From: Solanum dulcamara
Lineage: Eukaryota; Streptophyta; Magnoliopsida; Solanales; Solanaceae
Direction of reading: 5' to 3'
DNA: 64,000 nucleotides
NCBI RefSeq assembly: GCF_947179165.1
Contig: NC_077245.1
Coordinates: 14,912,740 to 14,976,739 of the forward strand
The notes under the pieces are model-generated. The model did not search any database. It saw only the letters and a program-made list of their open reading frames with translations, and was not told where the DNA came from. The position numbers and the translations under genes are program-made. Below, one piece after another: positions 35,109 to 47,380 of this stretch (positions are counted from its first letter, which is position 1; every line of letters begins with the position of its first letter).

Positions 35109-36965
35109 GGTGAACCCATCAGTGGCCCCTAAAGTTGGCACCAACTTTTACTTAGAGACCTCAACTAAATTTTGTTTATTTTAGACACCTCATGTCATGT
35201 CCCGCTGTGTCATTTTGATACTTTTTGGTGACATGACATAGTGAGTGTAATACACACCTTACCGACGCGTGAAAGGCGTATTTAATCAAATTTTTGTTTA
35301 TTTTTTTTTCTTCCCCATTTTCAGCCACCATCTCCCAAAACTTAAAGTACTCCTTCCATGGAGAAATAAATTTGATGATGCAACCAACTAATAAATGAAT
35401 TTCAACACCAAGAGATTTCAGCTTCTTTCATAGTGAATCAAAAACAGGAACTAGCATTTCTTTTCCTAGCACTTTTCATCTTCGATTTCAAATCTTGGAG
35501 AAGACGATGGGTGGGGTGGGGAGGTGTGGAGTATGATGACTCAGTTGAACAATTTAAGAAATTTACATGAAATTACTCTTTTATCCCTCCTGATATTGAT
35601 CCCGGGTTATTTTTGATTGATTTGTAAATTTTTGTTTCAAGTTTTGAGTAAGAAGTTGTGAAGTGTTGAAATTTAAGAGTTTTCAAAGGTTTAAGTTGTT
35701 AAAAAATGGTTTTCAATGTCTTTTGAAATATCGGATCTCGAAATAAAATTTTATCAATTTTATTAGCCGTGGAATACCGAATTTGGTCTAGGAGATTTTT
35801 CGATTTCAAATTTGGAGTTGTTTCGTGGATGTGAGGTACTAAGTTGAAAATTATTGAGAATTTAGCCTTTGAGTTGACTCTGGGCAATATTCAAAGTTCG
35901 GATGCTCCAATTGAATTTCCAATAGTTCCACTGGATTCGGAGGATGATTTTAGGCTTAGAGGAGATCTTGGATGAATTTTCAGAGGTTTCGAGCTTGATT
36001 TGGTATTTTATGCCTTAAGTTGATTTAATTGTGACTAAATGGGTTCAGGGTCAAGTAGACCTTAGATTCGTGTTTTGATGGTTCCGTTGAGTTCGAGAAA
36101 TCGAATTTAGTAAGGCAACATATATAATTTATGTGTATGGGGATCCGAATGAATTTTGAAGGTCCATTCGGAATATGTTTGAACTTTATGGAATTGTTGT
36201 GTTCTGGTGCCTCTAACCTCGTGGTCGCGAGGGGGGGAGGTCGCTTTCACGACCTTCACTTTAGAGAAGTACCTCCATTTTTGCGAGGGGTCATCTTGGG
36301 GAGGGGTTTGCTTTCATGATAGGATCCACGACCTCCGCTTTAGCGAACACCCTTCGCTTTCGCAAAGAGGTCAGCTTAGGCGGGCATCACTTGTGATCGG
36401 GAGACGCTTTTGTGAGGGCTGCGAAAGAGAGCCTGAGCTCGCGAAAGAGAGACATGAGAATTTTTGGCCTGAACTTCGGGGTTAAACCCTATTTTTTTCA
36501 TTTATGAGTTTTGGAAAATCCTTTAAGGCGATTCTGAAGAGATTTTTTGCGGTGAATCAATTGGGTAAGTGCTTGTGATCCTAAATCTTCAATTCCCCAT
36601 TATTAATAGTGATTTAAGCATCAAACACTAGGATTTTTTATTGGCAAAATAAGAGGTTTCCAAAGTAAAATGATGATTTTGAGTTGAATTCAACTTTATT
36701 TTCGAAATGGTTTTCTCCAATGGATCCCAAATGCTTTGGGAACTTATTTATATAACAATTTTGAAATTTAAACTTATTTTTGAAAATGGGTTTTTGAGCC
36801 GAATTGACCCATTTATTCAAATTGTGTGTTGTGGGTGTTGTTGGTTCTGAAATCTTATTGTGAATGCATGTTTGACTAGATTGTATTGATTTGACTACTC
36901 TTCGAAAGGGAAAAATTCAAGTCTTGGATTGATTTATGATTGATTAAATCAAGTGAATCTCTAAG

Positions 36966-39900
36966 TGTCACGACCCAATTTCGTAGGTCATGATGGCACC
37001 TACTATAACCCTCTAGTAGGTAAGCCAACCCGTCAACCCGGAACTTCAAGTAATGTGTTTGAAGGCAAAAACTATATAAGAGCATTGAATTATAAAAGTA
37101 AACAGAATGAATAAGCGGAAGTAAACCAAAACATGTTTTAAACAACTAAAGATCCCTCCCAGAACCTGGAAGTCACAAGTACAGAGCTGCTACAAAATAA
37201 AATACGAGTACAAGTCCCGAAAGTGGACCAAAAAGATATAAAACAACTGGCTAGTCTCAAAAGGCAAAAGACGGGCCATCTATGCTGAAGGAGACAAGAA
37301 TGATCTAAAAACGCCAAGTACTCACCCTAGTCTCCGAAGTTGACTGCAACAGGCTCGATTTATCCACGGCGATAGCTGGTGCTCGGTCCTGCATCACGAA
37401 AGTAGATGCAGAGTGTAGTATGAGTACCAAGACAACAGGTACCCAGTAGGCATCATAGGCCGACTGAGCAGAAAAGGTAAAAACAATATGAAAAAGAAGA
37501 ATAGCCTAAATAGGAGTCAACATAAGCATCAAAAGGAAAAAAAAGTACTACCTATGAAAACTACAGCTAACTATACCCAACTGGGCCCCCATAAGCCCAA
37601 TCGGGACACTCGTGCGTAAGTTAAATAAAAACTCGGACGAACCCCCATAAGCCCGCCGAGTACACAGAATAGCTACAACTACCAAGGCTAGGAACCAAGA
37701 ATCTGCGATGTTAGGAGCCGAAGTATTATATCATTTCCAAACCCAGAATCTCTAAGAGTCAATCGATCTAGTGGTGACTTAGGGGTCGAGGCTGGGACTG
37801 GGACCCAGAGGCTCACCCGAATGTTCAAAGTGGTCAAGGCCAGGACTGGGTAGCCGGATGCTTGCCATAATACATAAGTACGGTCGAGGCCAGGACTGGG
37901 TACCCGGATGCTCACCGTAACACATCGATATGATCGAGGCCAGGACTGGATACCAAGATGCTCGTCATACTAGCAAGTCGGCGAAGGCCGGGGCTGGGTA
38001 CCCGGATGCTCCCCGATAATTCAGAATGGAGGCCGGGACTGGGTACCCGGATGCTCACAGATATTTTATCCTATGGTGCCGAATATTCTCCTTTCCAACT
38101 AAACAATAATAGTACCGAGAATCTCCATCCCGATGAGTCAACCCATATGCTGCCAAAACTGAAACCGGAGACCAAGTCAATGATCACGAAATCTAGTGTT
38201 GCCGACGCATCACGAAATTCATAATTATACCGAGTTATCGATGATGGTATTTTTAAGATCAAGAGTAACGCCTAGCTAAGGCCAAACTACTAGGCACTAG
38301 CCCGCTACACCATTCTACAAGGATCTAAGTCTACCGGAGCGACGCCGGGACATCTAAAGCAAGTTTACATCCTATACTAAGGCCAACATACCCCACAGTA
38401 TCAAAAACATGCTCATTCAACTCTACTTATAAAACTTAACAAATAACGACAAGATACACATGCTTCTAAATATCCGAAAACCCGATAATAAGCCTAAAGC
38501 ATGATTTCTAACACCTAAGATATACAATCAAACTACCCAACCCAAATTCCAACTATTTCAACATGCTTTCACACATTTCGGCTCAATCTAAAGAAAGGTA
38601 AACCGTAGCCTACCTGTAGGCCAAACACGCGGACTCCAAATCACTGTGCTAGAGCTTTTCCATTTTAAACTACCTCGGAACGCTGCCAAACTATCAAAAA
38701 TAGAACCACAACATCGATACGGTCGTTTAGACACTAATTTCATAACTTTTGGAGATGGACCAATTTTTGGGTTGAAAATGGGAATTGTGGGGCCCACATA
38801 CGAAATTCTGGATTTGACCCCCAAAACAGGTTCTAAACGTCACCCCAAGCTCAAAAATCAGATTTATAATACAATTCGGGGTGGGAAATTACGTAAAACG
38901 ATCAAACAATCAAAACTCATAAATTCGGACTAAAGGACCAAAAATGGCAGCATCGAAATTAGTAGATTTTGGAAATACGACACTCTTTCAACCCAAAAAA
39001 ATTGCACTATGATGATCCTTGCGAAAAACCCCACAATCTAGCCTCAAGAATCACTCAAAACGGAGTTATATTGACCAAGATACACTTTTTTCAAAATTCC
39101 ACAAAATTTCATTCCGAAAATGACTAAATCAGTAACTAAAAACGCATTTTTACCTCAAACGAAGCTTCTCCTAGCGTTTCTGAGATTACCACGAGATTCC
39201 TCACGAAATTCTATTGAATTTAGACCCTTGAATCACCAAAATCGGATTTATATTGGTCAAGATATAACTTGTCAAAGTTCTTCAAAAATCCATTCCGAAA
39301 ATGGATACTGCTGCAAATAAAATCACGATTAATACCTGAATCAAATGCTCCAAATCAATTTTCAATCTCTCCAATGCGTTCTCCATGAAAAACCTCACAA
39401 TTTTGCCTTTTGAATCACCCAATTTGGAGCTCTAGAACTCAAGAAATGAGGGTTCAAAGTTGGGGAGAAAAATCTGAAAATTTTTCTGCACTGTTGCTGC
39501 AGATTTTCTGGTTTTGCCACAATTTAAAGTCTCCGAACGAACCTTCGGAATTCGTTCGGAATCAGATAAAAATAAACCAAATATTCTACCCCACTAAATT
39601 CGACATTCCGGACTCAATGGCGCATTCAGAATTTCCATACGAGATCATTTTAATAAAAAGTGGGCCCCACACCCAAAAGTCATTTTCCACAACGGGTCTC
39701 GATATTAGCTCGGGAGCCTCGGGAAGTGAACGAAAGGTCGTCCCTGACCAAAATTGACATTACGGAACTAACCGTGCTGTCAGAATTTTTATTCGAGCGT
39801 GTTTTCCAAGAATGTTGACCAAAGTCAACTATAGGCTAAGTTTCAAAGTCAAAAGCGCCAAATGGCCCAAAACTCGTATCAATTGCCTCGATAGTCATTC

Positions 39901-40495
39901 CAACAGTGTTACTAGACTAATTTGGTCATTACGGAGCTGATGGAATCATCAAAATCTGAATCCAAGATCTCGTTGACCCAAAACTCGAAAAGTCGCAACT
40001 AAACTAACTTAGGCCTTTAAAATACCAAATTGGACTCGGGACCTCTAAAAATTCAACCAACACTTCTTCTAGACCAAAAACTATCTTCCGAATCCAACAG
40101 AGTCGTCGGAATTCCATTCCGAGCATCGGAACTCCAAAAGTTGACCAAAGTCAAACCTTGGCTTAAAGTTCCTTAAATTCTCAACTCAAGACTTCAAATC
40201 TTCGTTACAGCTCCAAAACTGATTCCGTAAAGTCTCCTAAGCCTATTTCGACAATTCGGAGCTGCTGGAATCGACGGAATTCCATTCTGAGATCCGTAGC
40301 TCCAATTGACCCCAAATACCACTTTTTAACACTTAAAGCTTATGAAACTCAAAATTTCTAAAGACTTAACTTTTCATAGGATTTTCTAAAAATCAACATC
40401 CGGTAACAATTAGAAATGACTCGAGGCATCTAAAGGGATGGGTAAAATGGTCATTTTACAAAAATTCCAAAAAAATGACCTTGAGGGTCATTACA
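36966..40495 (-). mobile_element. Solo LTR 'D2', 3530 bp, TSD ctaag
   Basis: On the minus strand it begins 'tgtaatgaccctcaaggtca' and ends 'aaattgggtcgtgaca'. A perfect duplication ctaag lies at 36961-36965 and 40496-40500. It matches LTR D1 (15086-27925) along its length but carries the amplified segment only once (about 38985-39500, reverse). It is therefore the reference state for the expansion. It contains the 'gcatccgggtacccagtc' minisatellite in reverse at 37780-38070. No coding domain is present. Confidence 0.93.
37780..38070 (-). repeat. Minisatellite in LTR D2
   Basis: About six units of a 'gaggccgggactgggtaccc'/'ggatgctc' repeat, 45-57 bp each. It is the counterpart of 26838-27110. 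Confidence 0.8.
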
Positions 40496-40799
40496 CTAAG
40501 GCTTTGCAAAGCTTGTTGAATTTTTGAACCCTCCTTGTTGTATGTGTTGGGGAATAATGGAAATGAGGTTATGGGTTGACAACTCAAAATGATTAATCTC
40601 TATTATAGAATGGGGTTAACAAAAAAGATAATGTGTTGAGAAGTGTGAATTATCATAATGTTGATATTGATGTGGTAGTTAAAGAAATGCTTTGATAGTT
40701 TGTTGTGGTTGTGAATTACTTGAACTTGTTATTCTATCATTAATGTGTGAGCATGCCCATTTGCATCAGTTATAGAACAATATGATGAGATATACTATT

Positions 40800-41010
40800 T
40801 GATGCCGAGGTTATTGCCGGCAAGTGTTACTGATGTCGAGGTCATTGTCGGCAAGTGTTACTGATGTTGAGATCATTGTCGGCGAGTGCTATTGATGCTG
40901 ACATCATTGACAATGAGTGTAATTGATGCCGAAATCATTGCCGGCGAGATATATTGAATCCGAGGTTATTGACGGCAAGTGTTATTGATGCCAAGGTTTT
41001 TACCAGCAAG
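40800..41010 (+). repeat. About 36-bp minisatellite in LTR E, about six units
   Basis: The repeated phrase 'gatgccgaggttattgccgg' is followed by 'caagtgttact'. Unit starts are near 40802, 40833, 40865, 40894, 40926, 40957 and 40988. A related array in reverse lies at 53810-53975, which links LTR E to the LTR at 53033-55197. Confidence 0.75.
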
Positions 41011-41125
41011 TATATGAAATTAAGGTTATTCCCCATGAGTTCTGTTTATGCATTGTACATAATAATCTTGCGTGTTTGATGATTCTTGATACTTGTGATT
41101 TATAAATGTGATACTTATGAATAGT

Positions 41126-42221
41126 TGTTATGTCGGAAAAATACGGTTTAAAATTAATTTCAACTTTATAGAGAAAAAACAATTTTAGAAAAGAAGAGTC
41201 GCCACTTAATTTTTTAAAGAAATTAAGAAAACTTAATTTAAAAGACCCTAACAGATTTAAGTCTTAAAAATTCAGAGAAAAAGATACGAGGTTCTTATTT
41301 CCACTTTGAGAAGGTGTTAAGCATTCAAAACGGCCGCTAATGCGCGGTTATCCGACGATTTGAAAAATTATTTGACTAACTTTAGAAAATATTAATTTAA
41401 AAGAAAACGAATACTTTAAAATTATTTTTTAGAAAAAATGATCAAACTTAAACATTGAAAATAATATACATGTATATAAAAAAAAGTAAAAGTTTACCAA
41501 ATGACTAAGTAAAGGTAGAAAATCATTTAAAGAGTAAATTAACATAAATTGATTTATCTTTAGGGGAATCTAATTAAGTTAAAACAAATTAAAATTAATA
41601 TCTAAGAAAGCATAAATAACATAAGTAAATAAATTATTACAATCGAATCAATATAAATAAATAATAAATATCACATGAAAATATGGCTCACACTTAATTT
41701 TTGTACGCCTGAACTAAGCTATTGGGTCATCTTCATTTTGGGCCTTAAGCACAATTCCACTGTATATCGCAGTTGTATATACACTGTATATCGGACTGTA
41801 TATACACTGTATACAAAATTATTTTTGTATATCAAATTGTATAAACGCTGTATACCACCTTATAACATTGTTTTCTTGCATATCAGACTATATAGATACT
41901 GAATATTAGTTTATACGACACTATTTTCCACCTATTTCCGGGCAGCGAGACTAAAGACAACGAGCGAAAGCGACTTCACCACCACCCAAGAGTTTGACGG
42001 AATTCCAATCCATAAAAAGAAAAACTGAAAATTTAGAATCAAAGATATAGTCATATAGAAATATGTATATTATACTAAAATTTATTAAAATATAAAAATA
42101 GTTAAGAATAACATGAAAATATCTTTGTTTTTATAAAAGCTAATTATTTCAAAAATGTTCAAAATTCAAAGAAACTCGATAGTTAATTTGTGTTGTGGAG
42201 GGTGAAAATTAGGTATCAACA
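41126..42221 (-). mobile_element. Solo LTR 'G', 1096 bp, TSD atagt
   Basis: On the minus strand it runs from 'tgttgatacctaattttcac' to 'tttttccgacataaca'. A perfect duplication atagt lies at 41121-41125 and 42222-42226. The sequence is unrelated to the other LTRs here. It includes the 'gaagagtcgccacttaattt' phrase seen in many plant repeats and a short array of 'tgtatatac(a)ctgtatatc' (about 41757-41905). No coding domain is present. Confidence 0.88.
41757..41905. repeat. 'tgtatatacactgtatatc' short tandem array
   Basis: Irregular copies of 'ctgtatatc' and 'ttgtatatacac', spaced about 20-40 bp, lie within LTR G. This explains the 75-codon open frame there. Confidence 0.65.
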
Positions 42222-42773
42222 ATAGTGAATTGTAGTGATTGGACTGTGAGTATGAAACTTCTGAATTGTGCATTCTGAACACTTAGATTGAGTTGATTTC
42301 TATGCAGGTTGTAGTTATGGTGGTACGGTTGGGATGAAAAGGGTTTTTGTATTCTATCTAGATTTACCTTGTTTTATTGGGTTACCTGTTGAGTACCGTG
42401 TTGTTGGTACTCACTCCTTACTTCTACACTTATGTAGGTTCCAAGCCCGGATCCGCGTGTTAGTTTTCTTTATCTTTTTTTTAGGCTTATTTAGGAGACG
42501 TTGAGAGGTAGCTGTTTGTCATCTCAGCGGACCCTCTTATTTCTTTACTTATGTTTTGTTCTATTTGAGAAACAAATACATTAGGACTTGTATTTACCTT
42601 TCAAATCTGTATTTATACTAGGGGCTTATACACGCGACAACCAAATTTTGAAGCTATTTTGAAAATGGATAAGTTTTTCTCGCTAATGTTGTTATTATTG
42701 TTTCATTTCCGCATATCTTCCATTTTTGTTGAGTTTTGCCTGACTTGTCTTGATGGAAAAATACGAGTGCTAT

Positions 42774-45408
42774 TGTAACACCCCAAAAATTTCTACGCCA
42801 AGACTCGTAGCATTTTTCATGTACGTATAGGATCGTACTCTACGACTTTGAAGTGCATTCATGAGTTAGGATCAATTCCTAAGTAATTTAAGGGTATTAT
42901 ATGTGTTTTAGGGTCATAAGGGATCCCTAAAACCAAGTCGAGTCCAAAGAATTAGTCTCGACCAAGTTTCCGAATAAGTTCGTATAAGGGTCAACTTCCA
43001 ATGACCATATCTCTTGGAATATAACGAACTGGGTATCCCATGACCTACCAAATTAAAGGTATTTGAGTCTTCTTTCCAACGCCACCGAGATTGCAATTTT
43101 TGGAGTTCGGAATCAAAGGTTATGACTATTTTACCACAGACTATCTCTGCAGAAATTTCAGGCAAACTAGCCTCAGTAGTTTGGGTGCTGGCGCGTCGCG
43201 CCAGCTATAGCGCCATCAGTGTTTTGGCCTATTTTCCAGATTTTAGGGTCATTTTAGTCATTGCTTGAGTTGTACCCAAAGTGAGGTCGTTTTGGGGACT
43301 GAATTGACCCTATCTTAAGATCCTAAACCTTCTAAACCTCTCATTTCTCACAATTAGACTCAATATACTAAACTCCTCTCCTCTCAAACTCTCCCAAGAG
43401 CTTCAAGGCAAGGTTAGGGTTTCCAATTCAAGACATTCAAGTCTCAATTCTTCCTCAAGTTCTCATAGAGATTTTATGTCCCCAAGGTATGTGGGTTTTC
43501 ATCCATGGGTTCTTCCACCCATGGAGTCCAAAAGTTTTCTCAATCTAGTATTTCCATTTTAAATGATGAAATCTTATGTTATTTTACATAATGGTTCGAA
43601 ATGCATAGATTATGGTATATTTAGATTTATTTACTCCTATTGATATATATGCATATTGACTCTTGATTTCAAGCGATAAGAAATTTTACGGATTTTCATA
43701 CAATGATTTCAAATGTATAGATTCTTGAATATTTGAAGTTTATTACCTATATTAACTTATGTTGATTCTTATTTACATGAAATAGATGGTTTATTAAGGC
43801 ACTTATATGAAGGCTTGAAAGTAGTTTTAAAGTGCATATGGTGGGTTATTTTTAAGATGTTTGATTTGATGCATTCATATCACTCTCATGCATACATGTA
43901 TTCTTTTAAATGTATTTGAAAGTTATATGAAATGAACCCACCTAGTCTTCTTATGTTGAAATGAAGTTGGATTGAAAGTTTGACTCTAAATGAAAGTTTA
44001 TGAAGCAAATGCCTATATTTAAGGGAGTCTTGTGAAATGATTGAATGATTGATTGATAAAAGGGCTTCTTAGCCAAATTAAGGTTTCAATGTGAAAGGAC
44101 AATTCTCACATTGAATCAAATGAAATGTCTTTATGAAATGCTTGATTGATAAAAGGGCTTCTTAGCCAAATTAAGGTTTCAATGTGAAAGGACAATTCTC
44201 ACATTGAATCAAATGAAATGTCTTTATGAAATGCTTGATTGATAAAAGGGCTTCTTAGCCAAATTAAGGTTTCAATGTGAAAGGACAATTCTCACATTGA
44301 ATCAAATGAAATGTTTAAGGTTATGATATGACATGTTTGACCTCCATATAAGCCGTCAATGCTTTTGAACATTTTCCCAAAATGAAAGGTCCGATTAGCA
44401 TGGTACCCGGAATGCCATCACTGATTGTAGACCTAATTTTCTTGTAAACCAAGGTTCATTAGTAGAACGGTAAATAGGGCATGGTAGTCATGATGATATT
44501 ATAAACCAAAGGTTTTAATGAGCTATTCCACCGATGATGATTTGATGTCTAAAGTCATACAATGCTTATGTTATTATGATATATAAATGTTATTCTGTGG
44601 GATTTGACCTAGCACTGAATGTAGCATGTAGATGGGGACTCGACCTAAGGGATCCTTAAGTAAAGTCTCATGTTGCATTAACTATGTGCCACCATAGGAG
44701 CCCTTGTCGGCTAGGCCTTTGTAGCCACCAAATGTTAAATAATTAAATGTAATCTGAATGGAGTTCTACCTGGCAAGTAGTCTCCCCGTGCCAATGTAGG
44801 GGCTTATGTTGGATTCCATGTAATAGCTCGCATGATCTTAAATGTCGATTATGGTCATTTCCCCACAAAAATAAATATTTTAAGGTTTCCTATGATGATG
44901 TCTAACACATTTATTCACTTATGCATATTGATTTCTCATGTCCCTCTTATGTTCTTCATTTCATAGCATACTCACATACTTAGTACATTCAAAGTACTAA
45001 CGCATACTTTTGCCTACATGATATCACCATGTAGGAACCGACGTCGCTCCTCGATCTTCTCCACGTGGCTAACTCGTATTAGTTTGAAGATTTGCTTGTG
45101 GTGAGTTTCCATGTTTTGGGAACAACATCCTTTTTATTCTAAGCTTTTGTTATGTAGAATAGTAAGACTTTTATTAAAGCTTTTCGTGGCACTTATATTG
45201 AGGGTGAGCTAGGGACATGTCTTAGCCCCCACCAAGTTTATTAGTAGAGGTATGTTTGGACATAAATGGATGAAATGTTTTTATTTCCGCTTATTATTAT
45301 TTACCATTACCAATGAAATGCTTAATAAATGCTAAGAAGCTTGGGTGAGGTACCTTCGGGTATCTCATTCGCTGTGTCACGTCTAGGCCCTAGGCTTGGG
45401 TCGTGACA
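42774..45408 (+). mobile_element. Solo LTR 'H', 2635 bp, TSD gctat
   Basis: It starts 'tgtaacaccccaaaaatttc' and ends 'ctaggcttgggtcgtgaca'. A perfect duplication gctat lies at 42769-42773 and 45409-45413. The first about 700 bases match LTR C (19097). The remainder matches the 3' half of the gypsy LTRs (32292-34615 and 55198-57514), including 'ctacctggcaagtagtctcc' and 'gttggattccatgtaatagc'. It is thus a mosaic of the two families. A 93-bp direct triplication sits in the middle. Confidence 0.92.
44051..44312 (+). repeat. 93-bp direct triplication in LTR H
   Basis: Near-identical units start at 44051, 44144 and 44237 with 'gattgataaaagggcttctt'. Each contains the imperfect palindrome 'caatgtgaaagg...ctcacattg'. 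The third unit stops short at about 44312. The near identity indicates a recent duplication. Confidence 0.92.
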
Positions 45409-45476
45409 GCTATATCGTCCATTTTTGAATTTTGACATGGAGCAGACGATATGTGTGGGGAAGGGCTTGGGGTTAG

Positions 45477-45560
45477 GGTGGAGAAGACGATGGGTGAGTG
45501 GGGGAGGGATGGAGAAGACGATTTGGGTGAGTGGGGGAGGGGGTGGAGAAGATGATCTAA
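45477..45560 (+). repeat. G-rich about 36-bp repeat
   Basis: Two to three copies of 'ggagaagacgatgggtgagt' followed by 'gggggagg'. A matching copy is at 35496-35520 on the other side of LTR E. Runs of three to five G make a G-quadruplex possible. Confidence 0.65.
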
Positions 45561-45886
45561 GGAGGGTTAGGTTAATTTTAATTTTTAAATTTTTTGGGCA
45601 AAAATTTCCACATGTCATTCAATTATTGGCCATTTTTTCTACTAAAAAATAATTATTTGAAAATTAGTTTTGATATATATATGTCACGTGTTTTTATTTT
45701 ATTTGCCACTTTGACACGTAATCGGCGAGTATATTACATACACCTTACAGATTTGACTGATTATAAAAAAAAGTGTCAAAATGACACAACGGGGCATGAC
45801 ATGAAGTGTCTAAAATGAACAAAGCATAGTTAAGATATCTAAATGAAAATTGGCGCCAATTATAGGCGACCACCAATGAATTCAGC

Positions 45887-47380
45887 TATAATAATATCAT
45901 CGAATGATTGAAGCATAGACTCAGCATGACAGTATTCATGGCAATAATTTCATCTTGTGAAATGTGATGATCACAAGTTAGACTTTATTAATACCAAAAA
46001 TGAGTAATTACAAAGCTAATCATGGCTGATCACCTCAAATTTAAAAGTGAAAACAGTCTCAATCATACAAAAAATTCTCACTACATGTTCCACTCATTCA
46101 GCAACAGGAAAAACTATTAACTATTGCGTTCCCTCTAAATAGTGACAACCACATTTGAAAAATTGCAGCTCAGAACAGCTGAGGTTGCGTTTACTCCATT
46201 TAATTAATGTCCACTTTATGATTTTTTTACAAGTTTATTCATTTCTGGAAATAATTTAGGCATACATAATTAAGGTTGAAAATTCGCGTATGAAGTGCAG
46301 GTAAGAATTTCATAAGTCTTAGGCATGTGTGTGAATTCATTTTGTTAAAAAGTCTTTTTGTTCTTCGAATTTAAACAATTCAATACTCAAATCTACTGTA
46401 AATAAGTCCAGAATTGAAACATAAGTTTCATATATCATAAAGGGTAAACTTCAATAATCAAATCAACAACAAATTTTACAGACCCATTTAGCACCCTTTT
46501 ATTTCTTTCACGTATGTTGGTTTCAACATAATTGAAACACATGTTTAAATTGGCTAAAGGTTCAGACATATGCGTCTAAAGTTTTTTGCTACAAAAAAAT
46601 TCAACTCAAATCTGCTCCAAATAAGCTCAAATTTGATACTTAAGTTTCATGTATCATCAAAAAATAAAATCCCAATCATCAATTTGTCAAATAACAAAAA
46701 ATCTAATAAAGTCATTTAGCACTCTGTAATTATTATCTTTTCATATATGTATGCTCTCAGTATGTCGTATTGGACTGAAACATATATTTAAAATGACTAA
46801 AATTTCAGACATATATATATATCTAAACGCAGAAGCAAAAACAAAAGAAGATAGTCTAAGCATGTGATATTATCTAAATTATTTAACACAAAATATTCGT
46901 GAAAGAAAAAGTAGAACGAATATTAGTTAAATGGAAACACGACCAAAATAAATCCCTCCATGAAATTTTCACGGCCAATGCTTCAAATTGAACATTAAGC
47001 AGGCCCATATACTCAAATAGGTGCTGCCTATTTGATACCAAAATTTGAGAAGCTAGAGAATTATTATGGGCAATAACGATGTTATTTTGTCTTTTCGATC
47101 ATCTAATTGGAAAATGCATGTACAGACATAATTGAAACTTATAAAGAGAAAACAGGAAATTTCAAATTGACTGGATGAGCTTTGACTGATTCAGGGATAC
47201 TTCTATTATTTATACATCATTAATTGGCTCAAATGTTTCATCCTCCAATTAATTGCAATTACAATAAACACCTTACAAAATAACTGCATCAATGAACCTC
47301 ATCACTGAAAGAAACTGCATACACATTTTCTACTGAGGGCAAAGTAGGAAGAATATATTTAAATCGCGAAATAATATAGT
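45887..47380. other. Intergenic DNA downstream of SWEET, with an about 220-bp degenerate direct repeat
   Basis: No gene is seen. Between about 46330 and 46830 a degenerate unit recurs. 'caaatctactgtaaataagt' (46387) and 'caaatctgctccaaataagc' (46606) are each followed by 'gtttcat.tatcat', 'catttagcac' and 'gaaacatat.tttaaa' phrases. The 3' UTR of the SWEET gene must lie in 47000-47380, but no clear poly(A) signal was identified. Confidence 0.5.

Larger units (their letters stand above)
35532..45437 (+). mobile_element. Solo LTR 'E' (about 2.63 kb net), split by three later LTRs
   Basis: It starts 'tatgatgactcagttgaac', a decayed version of the LTR D start 'tgtaatgaccctcaagatc'. It ends 'tttgaattttgaca'. 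A perfect duplication tggag flanks it at 35527-35531 and 45438-45442. Subtracting insertions at 36966-40495, 41126-42221 and 42774-45408 with their duplications leaves about 2630 bp. The 5' part is related to LTR D. It contains a 37-bp minisatellite. No coding domains are visible, and the short frames near 36131-36485 fall in GC-richer LTR sequence without a recognisable product. Confidence 0.85.
35109..45886. mobile_element. Terminal-inverted-repeat element (867 bp net) split by LTR E
   Basis: The left end 'ggtgaacccatcagtggccc' pairs with the reverse complement of the right end, 'gctgaattcattggtggtcg'. Pairing continues for over 100 bp through 'gttggcaccaactttta' and 'ttttagacacctcatgtcat'. 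Removing LTR E and one copy of its duplication leaves about 867 bp. The core is G-rich 'gagaagacgatgggtg' repeats (35496-35526 and 45477-45560), with no coding region. The flanking target duplication could not be determined. It is probably a non-autonomous DNA transposon. Confidence 0.72.

Noticed and set aside
36131..36485. GC-richer segment with 62- and 92-codon frames
   Set aside because: Repeated 'ttcgcgag'-like phrases within LTR E explain it; no domain is visible.
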